Positions 35,901-43,701 of a stretch of DNA of 50,197 nt are shown here, piece by piece. The notes under the pieces are model-generated. The model ran no database searches. It saw only the letters and a list, made by a program, of their open reading frames with translations, and was not told the origin of the DNA. The translations under genes and the position numbers were made by a program. The first letter of the stretch is position 1; every line of letters starts with the position of its first letter. This stretch comes from Actinomadura sp. BRA 177 (lineage in GTDB: Bacteria; Actinomycetota; Actinomycetes; Streptosporangiales; Streptosporangiaceae), in contig NZ_JABXFD010000534.1 in assembly GCF_013372625.1 (NCBI RefSeq), forward strand, positions 1 to 50,197, in the 5' to 3' direction.

Positions 35901-37401
35901 GTTCATCGTGTCGAACTGCATCCAGCTCCGCGCCGACAACGCCTACCGGGTGCGCAACTTCGAGAACCAGATCGACGTGTGCCGCACCAACACCGCGCCG
36001 AACACGGCGTTCCGCGCGTTCGGCGACGTCCAGGGCAAGGTCATCGTGGAGAACGCGATCGACGACGCCGCGTACGCGGTCGGCATGACCGCCGAGGACG
36101 TGCGCGAGAAGAACATGTACGAGCGCGGAGACGTCACGCCGTTCGGCCAGGCACTCACCTACTGCTACATGCGCGAGGTCTGGGACTACCTGAAGGACGT
36201 CTCGAAGTACGCCGACAAGCGAAAAGTTGTGGAGGACTACAACAAGGCCAACACGTGGCGGAAGCGCGGCATCGCCATGGTGCCCGTCAAGTACGGCTCC
36301 GGATACAACTTCACGCAGCTCGAACAGGCCGTCGCGCACCTGGCGATCCACTCCGGGGACGGCAGCATCGTCGTCCACCAGGGCGGCGTCGACATGGGCC
36401 AGGGAATGATGACGAAGATCGAACAGATCGCGTCGTACGTCCTGAACGTGCCGTTCGACCTGATCCACATCGAGCGGCCACGGACGAGCGTGATCCCGAA
36501 CCCGACGAGTTCGGGCGCGTCCACCGGCACCGCCTACAACGGCGAGGCCGTCAAGCAGGTCTGCGAGCAGATGCGGAGCCGCCTCGCCGACTTCGGGCAG
36601 CGGATGCTGAAGGACAACGGCGAGGACTGGTGCCGCAAGCAGGGCATCGACTACTGGAACCACGGCAAGGACGGCTGGGCCGCGAAGGTCAACGGACGGC
36701 TCATCTGGCAGAACCTCGTCCAGCTCGCCTACCAGCAGCGGGTCAGCCTCGTCGTCTCGTTCACCGCGCCGATCCACGGCGGCGAGGACCCGATCCCCGC
36801 GCTGACGTTCAAGAAGGGCGGCCAGCCCGGACTGCCCGGCATCAAGGTGGACCCGCACGCGGCCCCCGGCGGCGGCGTCGACTCCTTCACCGGCTTCACC
36901 TACTCCGCCGCCTGCTCGGTCGTGGAGATCGACGTCCTCACCGGCGAGACGGAGATCCTCAGCTCCGACCTGGTGTACGACATCGGCTGGAGCATCAACC
37001 CGGCGCTCGACGTCGGCCAGGTCGAGGGCGCCTTCGTGCAGGGCATCGGCTACGTGCTGACCGAGCGGCTCGTGCGGGAGCCGGCCGGGGACGAGGCCGG
37101 CCGCCTCAACACCGTCAACACCTGGCGGTACAAGCCGCCCGCCGTCACCACGATCCCGCTGGAGCTGAACACGTACCTGTTCCCGCGCGACCGGGCGGCG
37201 TCCGTGCCGGAGAACCCGCACGACCTGATGTCCGCCAAGGAGGTCGGGGAGCCGCCGCTCGTCCTCGCCACCAGCGTGTTCCTGGCGGTGAAGGCGGCCG
37301 TCCGCGCGTCCCGGCTGGAACGGAGGCTGGACGGCCTGTTCCGGCTGGACGCGCCCGCTACCGTCGAGGAGGTGCGCCGCGCCTGCGCCGTCGCACTGTG
37401 A
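32920..37401 (+). CDS. Single-chain xanthine-dehydrogenase/aldehyde-oxidase-family molybdenum hydroxylase
   Basis: The 1,493-aa polypeptide contains all three parts of the family. The [2Fe-2S] ferredoxin domain has Cys43, Cys48, Cys51 and Cys73; the second cluster domain has Cys175, Cys178, Cys210 and Cys212. The FAD domain (about 285-560) has RNAASLGGNTM. The Mo-cofactor part has GGGYGGKTEP (908-917), FRAFGDVQG (1031-1039) and the active-site Glu1444 in KEVGEPPLVL. An Ala/Glu-rich insertion of about 60 residues sits between the two Fe-S domains. The place of the purine-binding Glu of bovine XDH (GGGFGGKE) is Thr915, so xanthine may not be the substrate. The start is GTG 32920. No separate XdhC chaperone is in the window. 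Bacterial enzymes of this family are usually split in two or three chains, so the fused form is notable. Confidence 0.9.
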   Translation: MTGSVTFYLNGERVVLDDPSPDLLLIDYLRSPDVALTGAKKGCGQGGCGACTVILSRWDEKAEAAEHRAINSCLRPVCALDGLAVTTIEGTGGAGRKAPPHLAHQPSFSRGVTPGLTEPAAVAAAAEAAAAAHEESTAQVAAYEAGNAPAADPDTEAERINPVAYRLAANNGTQCGYCTPGFVMNMTALLQDEPNPTKARVEEVFDGNLCRCTGYRAILTGMKTFASDWTDEDEAARMPCIVDGRVEAPAGKAVVPFPDAARTVTPSDVTTTGGDKAWITPATLAELQSIMTGGQGRKLRLVHGNTSFGVYPDEVKAAELLVDIRHIPGLNDVKVTQDGVDVGAGRSYRDLIGILREQRDRRHAGETTRLGALEFMARRTAGTIVRNAASLGGNTMLVLDHIRTGDPFPSDLFTALTATGATIEVWRASTGKSEWMTPADLTKWVKEDPKRSRDLVILAYRLPFGADDEIVLAQKVAFREVNAHSLVNATTSLTLGADLKVGKAALVFGGIAPYPWRPKKTEDAMTGRPLSLEAFQALAGTLRKETRAELTSWHDRMKGVPYEGITDEYRIELAESFLYKAIVQALEQRSPGKVPAKDRSAAEITWGHRGVSDGRQHYKIQDWKKPVSQPYIKLMALFQAAGQVHYTHEIPVPPTTLQAAFVQSRRALADFTLTVPGEPGGTGVDAVSEHLSDRFASFERLITCKDVPAKGINLQGMGGDQPLFADGRVEYAGQAIALVLADNEQAAIEIAEYVTRNCVTYSEVTWPAEWNKPPWNKAVLSLQDAVSIGSVFPDCPSAAPYVSHIWKVTRPGSEFTWTAKDKRPFDANIVKRDGEVDGAPCVIVESGQLTGGQAHFYMETHACVVEPADGDRWTVRPSSQSPMEMHQTSAMAIGVEHNRIEVDVRQLGGGYGGKTEPARFVTGPAVVAAYATGRPIRLVLPRDEDTALIGKRHPYYGQYQIAIDTGTKRSGDKGLIRGSQTRMWGDGGAFYDCSFIVSNCIQLRADNAYRVRNFENQIDVCRTNTAPNTAFRAFGDVQGKVIVENAIDDAAYAVGMTAEDVREKNMYERGDVTPFGQALTYCYMREVWDYLKDVSKYADKRKVVEDYNKANTWRKRGIAMVPVKYGSGYNFTQLEQAVAHLAIHSGDGSIVVHQGGVDMGQGMMTKIEQIASYVLNVPFDLIHIERPRTSVIPNPTSSGASTGTAYNGEAVKQVCEQMRSRLADFGQRMLKDNGEDWCRKQGIDYWNHGKDGWAAKVNGRLIWQNLVQLAYQQRVSLVVSFTAPIHGGEDPIPALTFKKGGQPGLPGIKVDPHAAPGGGVDSFTGFTYSAACSVVEIDVLTGETEILSSDLVYDIGWSINPALDVGQVEGAFVQGIGYVLTERLVREPAGDEAGRLNTVNTWRYKPPAVTTIPLELNTYLFPRDRAASVPENPHDLMSAKEVGEPPLVLATSVFLAVKAAVRASRLERRLDGLFRLDAPATVEEVRRACAVAL

Positions 37402-37539
37402 CTCCCGCTCCCGCCGCCCCGCACCGCCACGCTGTGACGCTTGCGACTAGGCGTCGATGTGGTAACTCCCGCTTCATGGGTTTTTGTAGGCATGTAGATG
37501 AGATAGAAACGACGCGGTAACCCAGGAGCGGAGAGGCAG

Positions 37540-38535
37540 GTGCGGGGCGGACCCATGGACGAGGGCAGGCGCGAGGACCGGGGGACACGGCTGGGCTCAT
37601 GGAAGAGCCTGATCCCGCTCACCGTGGCCGCGGCCGCGGCGCTGTTCGTCGCCGGCAGCGTGGACGTGGTGCACCGCCACCAGCGCGCCGCGAAGGAGGA
37701 GCACGAGGCCAAGCCGGCCGCGAAGGCGGAGCAGACCGACCCGCGGTTCGTCGTCGGGATCACCGCCGAGGGCGCGGCGCTGGTCGTCCGCGACGTGCAC
37801 ACCGGCGCGGACGTGGGGCTGCCGGTCGCTCCGCCGCAGGGTCGCCGCTTCCACCGCGTCGCCGCCGCGAAGGACGGCTCGTACATCGTCGCGTCCTACG
37901 GCGACCGCAAGGTCACCTTCCAGCGCCTCCACCTGGGCGACGACGGACGCCCGCAGGACCTGAAGGACATCCCGAAGGCGACCGTCCCCGGCGTCTCCAA
38001 CTCCTGGTCGGACATCGCCGTCTCCGGCGACCACCTCGCCTACGTCACCTACAAGGGCAAGCGCGGACGCCTGGACGTCCTGACCCTCAGCACCGGCGCC
38101 CACAAGACGTGGACGACCAAGGCCCCCGGCCGCGTCGACAGCCTCTCCTGGTCCGGCGCGAAGCTCTCCTTCGTCTGGAGCCCGGTCGGCTCCGCCAAGC
38201 ACCAACTCCGCACCGTCGAGACCAACGGCGCCGCCGGTGACCTCAAGCTGAGCAAGGCCGTCATGACGCTGCCCAAGGGCAGCTCTAACGCCGTCCTAAC
38301 GCACGACGGCAAGCAGGCGGTCGTCGGTACGGTCGCCAAGTCCCAGCTGACCCTCCAGACCTTCACCCTCACCGGCAAGCCCGGGAAGGTCCTGTGGCAG
38401 CAGAAGGTGACGGGCCCACTGACCGACCTGGACACGGCCCACACCGGCGGAACCGTCCTGGCAACGGCCGGCGACCTCTACACGAACGGCCTGCCGCCCG
38501 TCCCCGGAAAGGACCTCGCCGACGCCACCTGGTGA
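37540..38535 (+). CDS. Membrane-anchored propeller-like protein of unknown function
   Basis: The 331-aa product has a short basic N-terminus and one membrane helix (SLIPLTVAAAAALFVAGSVD, about 24-44). A charged linker leads to about 265 residues of extracytoplasmic beta-rich repeats: VVGITAEGAALVVRDVHTG, HRVAAAKDGSYIVAS, and WSDIAVSGDHLAYVTYKG, then SLSWSGAKLSFVWS. These resemble the blades of a WD40/TolB-like propeller but I cannot assign a family. GTG 37540 follows AGGAGCGG; ATG 37555 is an alternative. The gene lies between the hydroxylase and ricT-like genes without overlap. Confidence 0.75.
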   Translation: MRGGPMDEGRREDRGTRLGSWKSLIPLTVAAAAALFVAGSVDVVHRHQRAAKEEHEAKPAAKAEQTDPRFVVGITAEGAALVVRDVHTGADVGLPVAPPQGRRFHRVAAAKDGSYIVASYGDRKVTFQRLHLGDDGRPQDLKDIPKATVPGVSNSWSDIAVSGDHLAYVTYKGKRGRLDVLTLSTGAHKTWTTKAPGRVDSLSWSGAKLSFVWSPVGSAKHQLRTVETNGAAGDLKLSKAVMTLPKGSSNAVLTHDGKQAVVGTVAKSQLTLQTFTLTGKPGKVLWQQKVTGPLTDLDTAHTGGTVLATAGDLYTNGLPPVPGKDLADATW

Positions 38536-38593
38536 CGCACGCGCCCGGACGACTAACGTGGGTCGCACGAAACCGGGCGAACGGAGCGAAACC

Positions 38594-39421
38594 GTGGGCA
38601 TGGTGATGGCCGTCAGCTTCACCCGTTACGGCCGGCTCTACTACCTCGACCCGGGACCGCACACCCCGAAGGTCGGTGACAAGGTCCTCGTCCCGACCGA
38701 CTCGGGCCCCGAGGTCGCCGAGTGCGTGTGGGCCCCGCAGTGGGTGTCGGACGACATCGACGGCCTCCCCGAATGCGCGGGCCCCGCCACCGACGAGCAC
38801 CTCGCCCGAGACGAGGCCAACCGCCGCCGCCGCGCCGAGGGCCGCTCGATCGCCAAGCGCCTCATCCGCAAGCACGGCCTGCCCATGAAGGTCATCGGCG
38901 TCGACTTCCTCGACACCGACAACGTCTTCAAGATCTACTTCACCGCCCCGCACCGCGTCGACTTCCGCGCCCTCGTCCGCGACCTGGCCCGCGGCATCAA
39001 GGCCCGCGTCGAGCTCCGCCAGGTCGGCCCCCGCGACGAGGCCCGCCTCCAGGGCGGCATCGGCCCCTGCGGCCGCGACCTGTGCTGCGCCACCTTCCTC
39101 AAGGACTTCGAACCCGTCTCCGTCCGCATGGCGAAGGAGCAGGACCTCCCCGTCAACCCCCTCCGCATCGCCGGCGCCTGCGGCCGCCTGATGTGCTGCC
39201 TCAAGTACGAGCACCCGCTCTACATGGAGTTCAAGGAGAAGGCGCCGCGGCTGGGCTCGCGCGTCTCCACCCCCGAGGGCGAGGGCCAGGTGATCGGCTA
39301 CAACGTTCCGGGCGACCGCGTGACGGTGAAGGTGGGTTCCCGCCGCTGCTCCTGTCCGTCCGCCTCGGTCTGCTCCCCGCGCCAGCAGCACGACGCGATG
39401 TACAACCCGGACGAGGAGTGA
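38594..39421 (+). CDS. ricT: PSP1 domain-containing protein (RicT/YaaT family)
   Basis: The 275-aa protein has the PSP1 core: VGMVMAVSFTRYGRLYYLD at the N-terminus, then KVIGVDFLDTDNVFKIYFTA. The Cys-rich stretch GIGPCGRDLCCATF, AGACGRLMCCLKYEH and CSCPSASVC follows. The central part (DFRALVRDLARGIKARVELR) is also conserved. RicT family members bind Fe-S clusters and in Bacillus act with RicA and RicF on RNase Y and phosphorelay; an actinomycete role is not settled. GTG 38594 is chosen from the usual family N-terminus. In actinobacteria this gene usually lies close to holB; here about 10.8 kb separates the two. The stop lies 2 bp from the convergent NhaA stop. Confidence 0.9.
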   Translation: MGMVMAVSFTRYGRLYYLDPGPHTPKVGDKVLVPTDSGPEVAECVWAPQWVSDDIDGLPECAGPATDEHLARDEANRRRRAEGRSIAKRLIRKHGLPMKVIGVDFLDTDNVFKIYFTAPHRVDFRALVRDLARGIKARVELRQVGPRDEARLQGGIGPCGRDLCCATFLKDFEPVSVRMAKEQDLPVNPLRIAGACGRLMCCLKYEHPLYMEFKEKAPRLGSRVSTPEGEGQVIGYNVPGDRVTVKVGSRRCSCPSASVCSPRQQHDAMYNPDEE

Positions 39422-39423
39422 GG

Positions 39424-41313
39424 TCAGGGGCGTAGGGCGGCGGTCTTGCGGGCGCTCTTGACGGCGGCGGTGAGGTCGGTGATGTCGTAGGCGCCGAGGT
39501 GGCGGCGGCCGTTGACGAAGAACGTCGGGGTGCCGGAGACGCCGCTCAGGTCGGCGGAGTCGAGGTCCTCGGCGATCCGGTCGGCGCCCAGGTTCGCGCG
39601 CAGGTCGGTGCGGAAGCGGTCGACGTCGAGGCCGATCTCGGCGGCATAGCGGACGAGGTCCTTGGGCTGCAGCTCGTCCTGGTGTTCCAGGAGCAGGTCG
39701 TGCATCTCCCAGAAGGCGCCCTGCTCGGCCGCGGCCTCCGCCGCGTACGCCGCCAGCTGCGCCTGCGGGTGGACGTCGGTGAGCGGGAGGTGTCGCCACA
39801 CATACCGGACGTCCCCGAACCCGGCGAGCAGTTGCCGGATGACGTTCTCGGCCTGCCCGCAGTACGGGCATTCGAAGTCGCCGTACTCGACCACGGTGAC
39901 GGGCGCGCGGGCCGGGCCGCGGACGTGGTCGCGTTCGGGATCGACCGGTGCGGCCAGGTCGATGATGGTCTCCGCCGTCCCCAGCAGGGCGCGTAGCCGC
40001 CGCAGCGGCGGCAGGAGCTTGGTCACGCGGACGACCGTCCAGGTGACGATCGTGGCGCACAGCGCGGCGGACAGGATGCCGATCTTCGCCTCTTCGAGCC
40101 GCGAGCCGGTGAACGTCAGCGTCGCGATCAGCAGCGCCACGGTGAAGCCGATGCCCGCGATCGTGCCGCCGGCCCCGACCGCGGCCCAGCCGACGGGCGG
40201 CCTCAGCCGACCCCGGCTGAGCCACGTGACCAGCCACGATGAGCCGAGGAGCCCGATCGGCTTGCCGACGACGTAGCCGATCAGGATGCCCAGCGTGACC
40301 GGCGAGGTGAACGCGCGGCCCAGAAAGTCGCCGCTGATGCTGATCCCGGCGTTGGCGAGTGCGAACAGCGGGACGATCACGTAGCTCGTCCACGGGTGGA
40401 ACAGCAGTTGCAGCCGCTCGTTCGGCGAGATCGCCGAGGCCACCCGGGTCTGGGCCGAGCGCGCGTATTCGGGTGTGGGCTGTTCGCGGAAGAGGCGGAA
40501 GCCCTCCGTCGCGCGTTCCAGGTCGGTGCGGGCGGCGGGGTGCGCGTAGGTGAGCAGGCCCATGGCCAGGCCGACGACCACCGGCTCCACGCCGGACGAC
40601 TCCAGCGCCGCCCACGTGGCCACGCCCAGCAGCAGGTAGACGGCGAACTGCCGGATGCCGGCGGCGCGGATCAGGACGATCACCGCGAAGATCCCGAGGG
40701 CCGTCAGCAGCGCCGGGGTCGAGACGTCCTCGCTGTAGTAGATCCCGATCACCGCGAGCGCTATGACGTCGTCCACGACGGTGGCGGTGAGCAGGTACGC
40801 GCGGAGCCGGGCCGGGAAGCTGCGGCCGACCAGCGCGAGGACGCCGAGCGCGAACGCCGTGTCCGTCGACATCGCGATGCCCCAGCCGTGCGCGGTCGGA
40901 CGCCCCGCGTTCACCGCCAGGTAGATGGCGACCGGCACGAGCATCCCGCCGAGCCCGGCGGCCAGCGGCAGCGCGACCCGCCGCCGGTCGCGCAACTCGC
41001 CCATGTCGAACTCGCGGCGCGCCTCCAGCCCGACGACGAAGAAGAACAGCGTCATCAGGCCGCCGTTGACCCAGTCGCGCAGATCCCGCGTGATGCCCGC
41101 GTCGCCGACCCGGACCGACCCCTGCGTCCCCCAGAACCCCTCGTACGAGGACGCGTCCACGTTCGCCCAGGCGAGCGCGGCGAGCGTCGCGGCCAGCAGG
41201 AACACGGCGCCGCCGGTCTCGGTGCGCATGAACTCCCGCAGCGGTGTCCGCAGCCGCCGCGCCCACGCCGTCCGTCCGGCGAGCGGTCCCGCTTCTCCCC
41301 GAGCATCGCTCAT
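39424..41313 (-). CDS. nhaA: Na+/H+ antiporter NhaA fused to a DsbA-like thioredoxin domain
   Basis: The 629-aa protein has an N-terminal NhaA antiporter (about 1-445) with [20 protein letters not shown] (the paired-helix TDTAFALG motif) and VDDVIAL. The C-terminal 180 residues are a DsbA/thioredoxin-fold domain with active-site CPYC in [10 protein letters not shown] near residue 482. [10 protein letters not shown] is the cis-Pro region. NhaA exchanges Na+ for H+ at the membrane; the fused domain may reduce or oxidise a disulphide there. Such fusions are known in actinomycetes but their purpose is not clear. ATG 41313 is chosen (product begins MSDARGEAG). It is divergent from the S1 protease homologue. 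Confidence 0.93.
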   Translation of the reverse strand: MSDARGEAGPLAGRTAWARRLRTPLREFMRTETGGAVFLLAATLAALAWANVDASSYEGFWGTQGSVRVGDAGITRDLRDWVNGGLMTLFFFVVGLEARREFDMGELRDRRRVALPLAAGLGGMLVPVAIYLAVNAGRPTAHGWGIAMSTDTAFALGVLALVGRSFPARLRAYLLTATVVDDVIALAVIGIYYSEDVSTPALLTALGIFAVIVLIRAAGIRQFAVYLLLGVATWAALESSGVEPVVVGLAMGLLTYAHPAARTDLERATEGFRLFREQPTPEYARSAQTRVASAISPNERLQLLFHPWTSYVIVPLFALANAGISISGDFLGRAFTSPVTLGILIGYVVGKPIGLLGSSWLVTWLSRGRLRPPVGWAAVGAGGTIAGIGFTVALLIATLTFTGSRLEEAKIGILSAALCATIVTWTVVRVTKLLPPLRRLRALLGTAETIIDLAAPVDPERDHVRGPARAPVTVVEYGDFECPYCGQAENVIRQLLAGFGDVRYVWRHLPLTDVHPQAQLAAYAAEAAAEQGAFWEMHDLLLEHQDELQPKDLVRYAAEIGLDVDRFRTDLRANLGADRIAEDLDSADLSGVSGTPTFFVNGRRHLGAYDITDLTAAVKSARKTAALRP

Positions 41314-41576
41314 TACCGAATTCTCACCGGTCCCGGTTCTCGTCCGTCCCATGCGGCGGCTTGGAGAACATCCGTCAGGTCGCGGCCATTCCAAGGCCGG
41401 GTCATCTGGTCACCGTGGCCCGCCAACGGCGTGCCGTCCCGCCTTACGACCTGGCGTCATCGTGATTGTGGATATAAGACCGCCGCCAACCTTGGCACTG
41501 TCGTCCCCTTGCCCGGACGTCCGTTCTTACGCACCATTCCGGGGAGTCGCCGTCCTGGGCTCCCACAGGAGGTTCC

Positions 41577-42233
41577 GTGTTACGCCGCATTCTCACGATG
41601 GCCATGGTCGCCGTGGTTCTGGCCGCTCTCGCACCCGCTGCTTCCGCGGGCACCGCCCCACCCGGCGGCGAGGGCGGGCAGCCGATCTACGCTCCCGGTG
41701 GCGTCCGCTGCACGCTCGGCTTCAACGTGCAGCGGCACGGCACCTATTACTTCCTCACCGCGGGCGGCTGCGCGAAAGCGGGCCTGACCCTGTACGCCGA
41801 CCCGGCCCTGACCGTGGAACTCGGCACGGTCGTCGCGGTCACGAACCTCGTCGGACTCGTCCGATATGTCGACCCGCACGTGGAGCGGCCCGGTAGCGTG
41901 CGCCGCTACCCCGGTTCCCAGGACATCACGGGCGCCGGCAGCCCCGTCGTCGGGCAGAGCGTCTGCCGCAGCGGCCCTGCCACCGGCGTGCGCTGCGGCA
42001 CGGTGACGGCGATCAACCAGACCGTCCGCTTCCCGGAGGGGACGATCACCGGCCTGGCCAGGACGAACATCTGCGTGGAACCCGGCGACACCCCGGGAGC
42101 CCCGTACTTCTCGGGCGGCATCGCGATCGGCCTGGGGATCGGCGGCGGCATCGGCAACTGCAGCACCGGTGGCTCATCCTTCTTCCAGCCGGTCACGAAG
42201 GTCCTGGCCGCCTTCGGCGTCAACGTGTACTGA
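41577..42233 (+). CDS. Secreted S1 (streptogrisin-like) protease homologue lacking the catalytic triad
   Basis: The 218-aa protein has a signal peptide (MLRRILTMAMVAVVLAALAP, ending AASA) followed directly by a chymotrypsin-fold domain without the propeptide seen in streptogrisins. The alignment with the streptogrisin family is clear: FLTAGGC replaces TAGHC (His to Gly), NLVGLVRY replaces NDYGIVRY (Asp to Leu), and EPGDTPGAPYF replaces EPGDSGGPLY (Ser to Thr). The six Cys and the end FFQPVTKVLAAFGVNVY are kept. All three catalytic residues are therefore changed. The fold, secretion and disulphides remain, so it is most likely an intact pseudoprotease with a binding, inhibitory or structural role. 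GTG 41577 follows AGGAGGT. Confidence 0.88.
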   Translation: MLRRILTMAMVAVVLAALAPAASAGTAPPGGEGGQPIYAPGGVRCTLGFNVQRHGTYYFLTAGGCAKAGLTLYADPALTVELGTVVAVTNLVGLVRYVDPHVERPGSVRRYPGSQDITGAGSPVVGQSVCRSGPATGVRCGTVTAINQTVRFPEGTITGLARTNICVEPGDTPGAPYFSGGIAIGLGIGGGIGNCSTGGSSFFQPVTKVLAAFGVNVY

Positions 42234-42299
42234 CCGGACGGCCGCCCCTTGGCCCGGGACTGTGATCACCCCACGCTCGGCGTGCGGAGGTGATCGGGA

Positions 42300-42621
42300 T
42301 GGAGCCCGGCGAGGTGTACGAGGTCCGCTACGGCCCAACGCTGAAGAACGTGGCGTTGCTGCTCGGGGCCGCGGTCCTGACGCGCGGATGCTCGGTGTCG
42401 GGGGCCTGGTCCTCCTCGCCACGACGTTCTCCGTTCCGTGGACGGACGTGAAGGCCGTCGTCCTGTGGAAACAGCACGCCGGGCCCTACGTGGGCGTCCT
42501 CCAGCAGAAGGACAGCCCTGGAAGCAAGCCGGTCGGCACGGCGGGCCGCCTCCTTTTCGATGCGGCCGTCGGCCACGTCCCCGCCGAGGTCGCCAAGACG
42601 AGTCGTCAGGTGAACGGCTGA
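42300..42621 (+). pseudogene. Frameshifted small membrane protein gene
   Basis: From ATG 42300 the frame reads MEPGEVYEVRYGPTLKNVAL, then LLGAAVLTRG, sensible sequence, but continues Ser/Arg/Pro-rich and stops at about 42452. A second frame, sensible from about 42388 (MLGVGGLVLLATTFSVPW, then TDVKAVVLWKQ, to the stop at 42621), takes over. Together they look like one small protein with a hydrophobic centre and a PH-like strand pattern, split by an indel near 42,385. A sequencing error is an alternative. The family is not identified. Confidence 0.45.
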
Positions 42622-42833
42622 CGCCTCGACCGTGCAGTTGCGCGTGACAGCGTGCTCGTTCGGTGAACTGGAACAGCAGTTGAGCGGGAGCCGGGGTGGC
42701 GCTGTGACCGTGTTCGCTGCGGTGCACGCGGCGCCCGGCGGCCGGTCTACCGGGGCAGACACCGGGCGACGTGGTGACCTGGCGCGCGTAATTCGGTTGT
42801 GGGGGTCGGTGGGGGCGATCTAGCGTCCCGGAC

Positions 42834-43664
42834 ATGGGAGTGGTGGACGGGGTTGTCCGGTTGCTGGGGATTGATGACCTTGCTGCTTGTCAGCGGCTCG
42901 CCGGGGATCGTGAGTGGGGGCGGGAAGACCGCAAGTGGCGGTTCCTGTTCTCGGTGGGGGACGTCTACGGCGTCGACGACGAAAACGGGGAACTCGCCGG
43001 GACGGTGGTGTCGACCCCATACGGCGAGGACGTCGCGGCCATCAGCATGGTGCTGGTCGCCAAGCGGTATGAGCGGCGTGGTCTTGGCGGACGGTTGATG
43101 CGCCACGTCATGGAGAACGCGGCCACGGCTAGTCTGTGTCTGACCGCTACGGAGTATGGGCGTCCGCTGTACGAGCGTCTTGGGTTCAAGGCCGTGGGGC
43201 TGTGCACGACCTATAAGGGTGTGTCGGACGGGCCGTCCAGGCGGGGTGTGTCCGTGCCAATAGAGGCGGTGGACATGCCTGCCGTCCACGCGCTCGATAC
43301 CGAGGTGTTCGGTGCCGACCGGTCGCAGGTGGTCGAGGGCCTGCCGTTCTTCTGCGAGACGCTACGGGTCGTCCGGGATGAGCGTGGTGTTGTGGGCTAC
43401 GGCGGGGCGTGGAGGAACGACGACCGGGTCATCGTTGGTCCCGTCATCGCGCAGGACGCCGAGACCGCGCTTGCATTGGTGGACGAGGTCGTCCCCGAAG
43501 GGCCGGTACGGGTCGACATCGACCACCGGCACCCGGAGTTGATCGCCTGGGCGGAGGAACGCGGCCTGCGTCCCGCGTTCACCACCACGATCATGGAGTA
43601 CGGCGCCCCCATCGCGAACGACCCGTCCCGCCTCTACCTCCCGGTCGCTCAAGCCCTCGGCTGA
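42834..43664 (+). CDS. GNAT acetyltransferase with C-terminal GNAT-like domain
   Basis: The 276-aa protein has an N-terminal GNAT domain with the acetyl-CoA loop VAKRYERRGLGGRLMRHVM (RRGLGG near residue 85) and RPLYERLGFKAVGLC as the C-terminal strand. From about residue 140 (VDMPAVHALDTEVFGADRSQ) a second domain follows with RVVRDERGVVGYGGAWRNDD and VGPVIAQDAETALAL. It resembles the two-domain GNATs whose second half lacks a full acetyl-CoA site. It transfers an acetyl group to an unknown small molecule or protein. ATG 42834 has no obvious ribosome-binding site. Confidence 0.85.
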   Translation: MGVVDGVVRLLGIDDLAACQRLAGDREWGREDRKWRFLFSVGDVYGVDDENGELAGTVVSTPYGEDVAAISMVLVAKRYERRGLGGRLMRHVMENAATASLCLTATEYGRPLYERLGFKAVGLCTTYKGVSDGPSRRGVSVPIEAVDMPAVHALDTEVFGADRSQVVEGLPFFCETLRVVRDERGVVGYGGAWRNDDRVIVGPVIAQDAETALALVDEVVPEGPVRVDIDHRHPELIAWAEERGLRPAFTTTIMEYGAPIANDPSRLYLPVAQALG

Positions 43665-43701
43665 CGGGCGGCGTGCCGGGAGATCCCCGCCTGGTTGCGG
43701 G

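Noticed and set aside
34273..37221. 982-aa minus-strand ORF opposite the molybdenum hydroxylase
   Set aside because: Antisense shadow; the plus strand has all family motifs.
38369..41266. 965-aa ORF overlapping ricT and nhaA
   Set aside because: Shadow spanning two real genes on opposite strands; Arg/Gly/Ala-rich, no motif.
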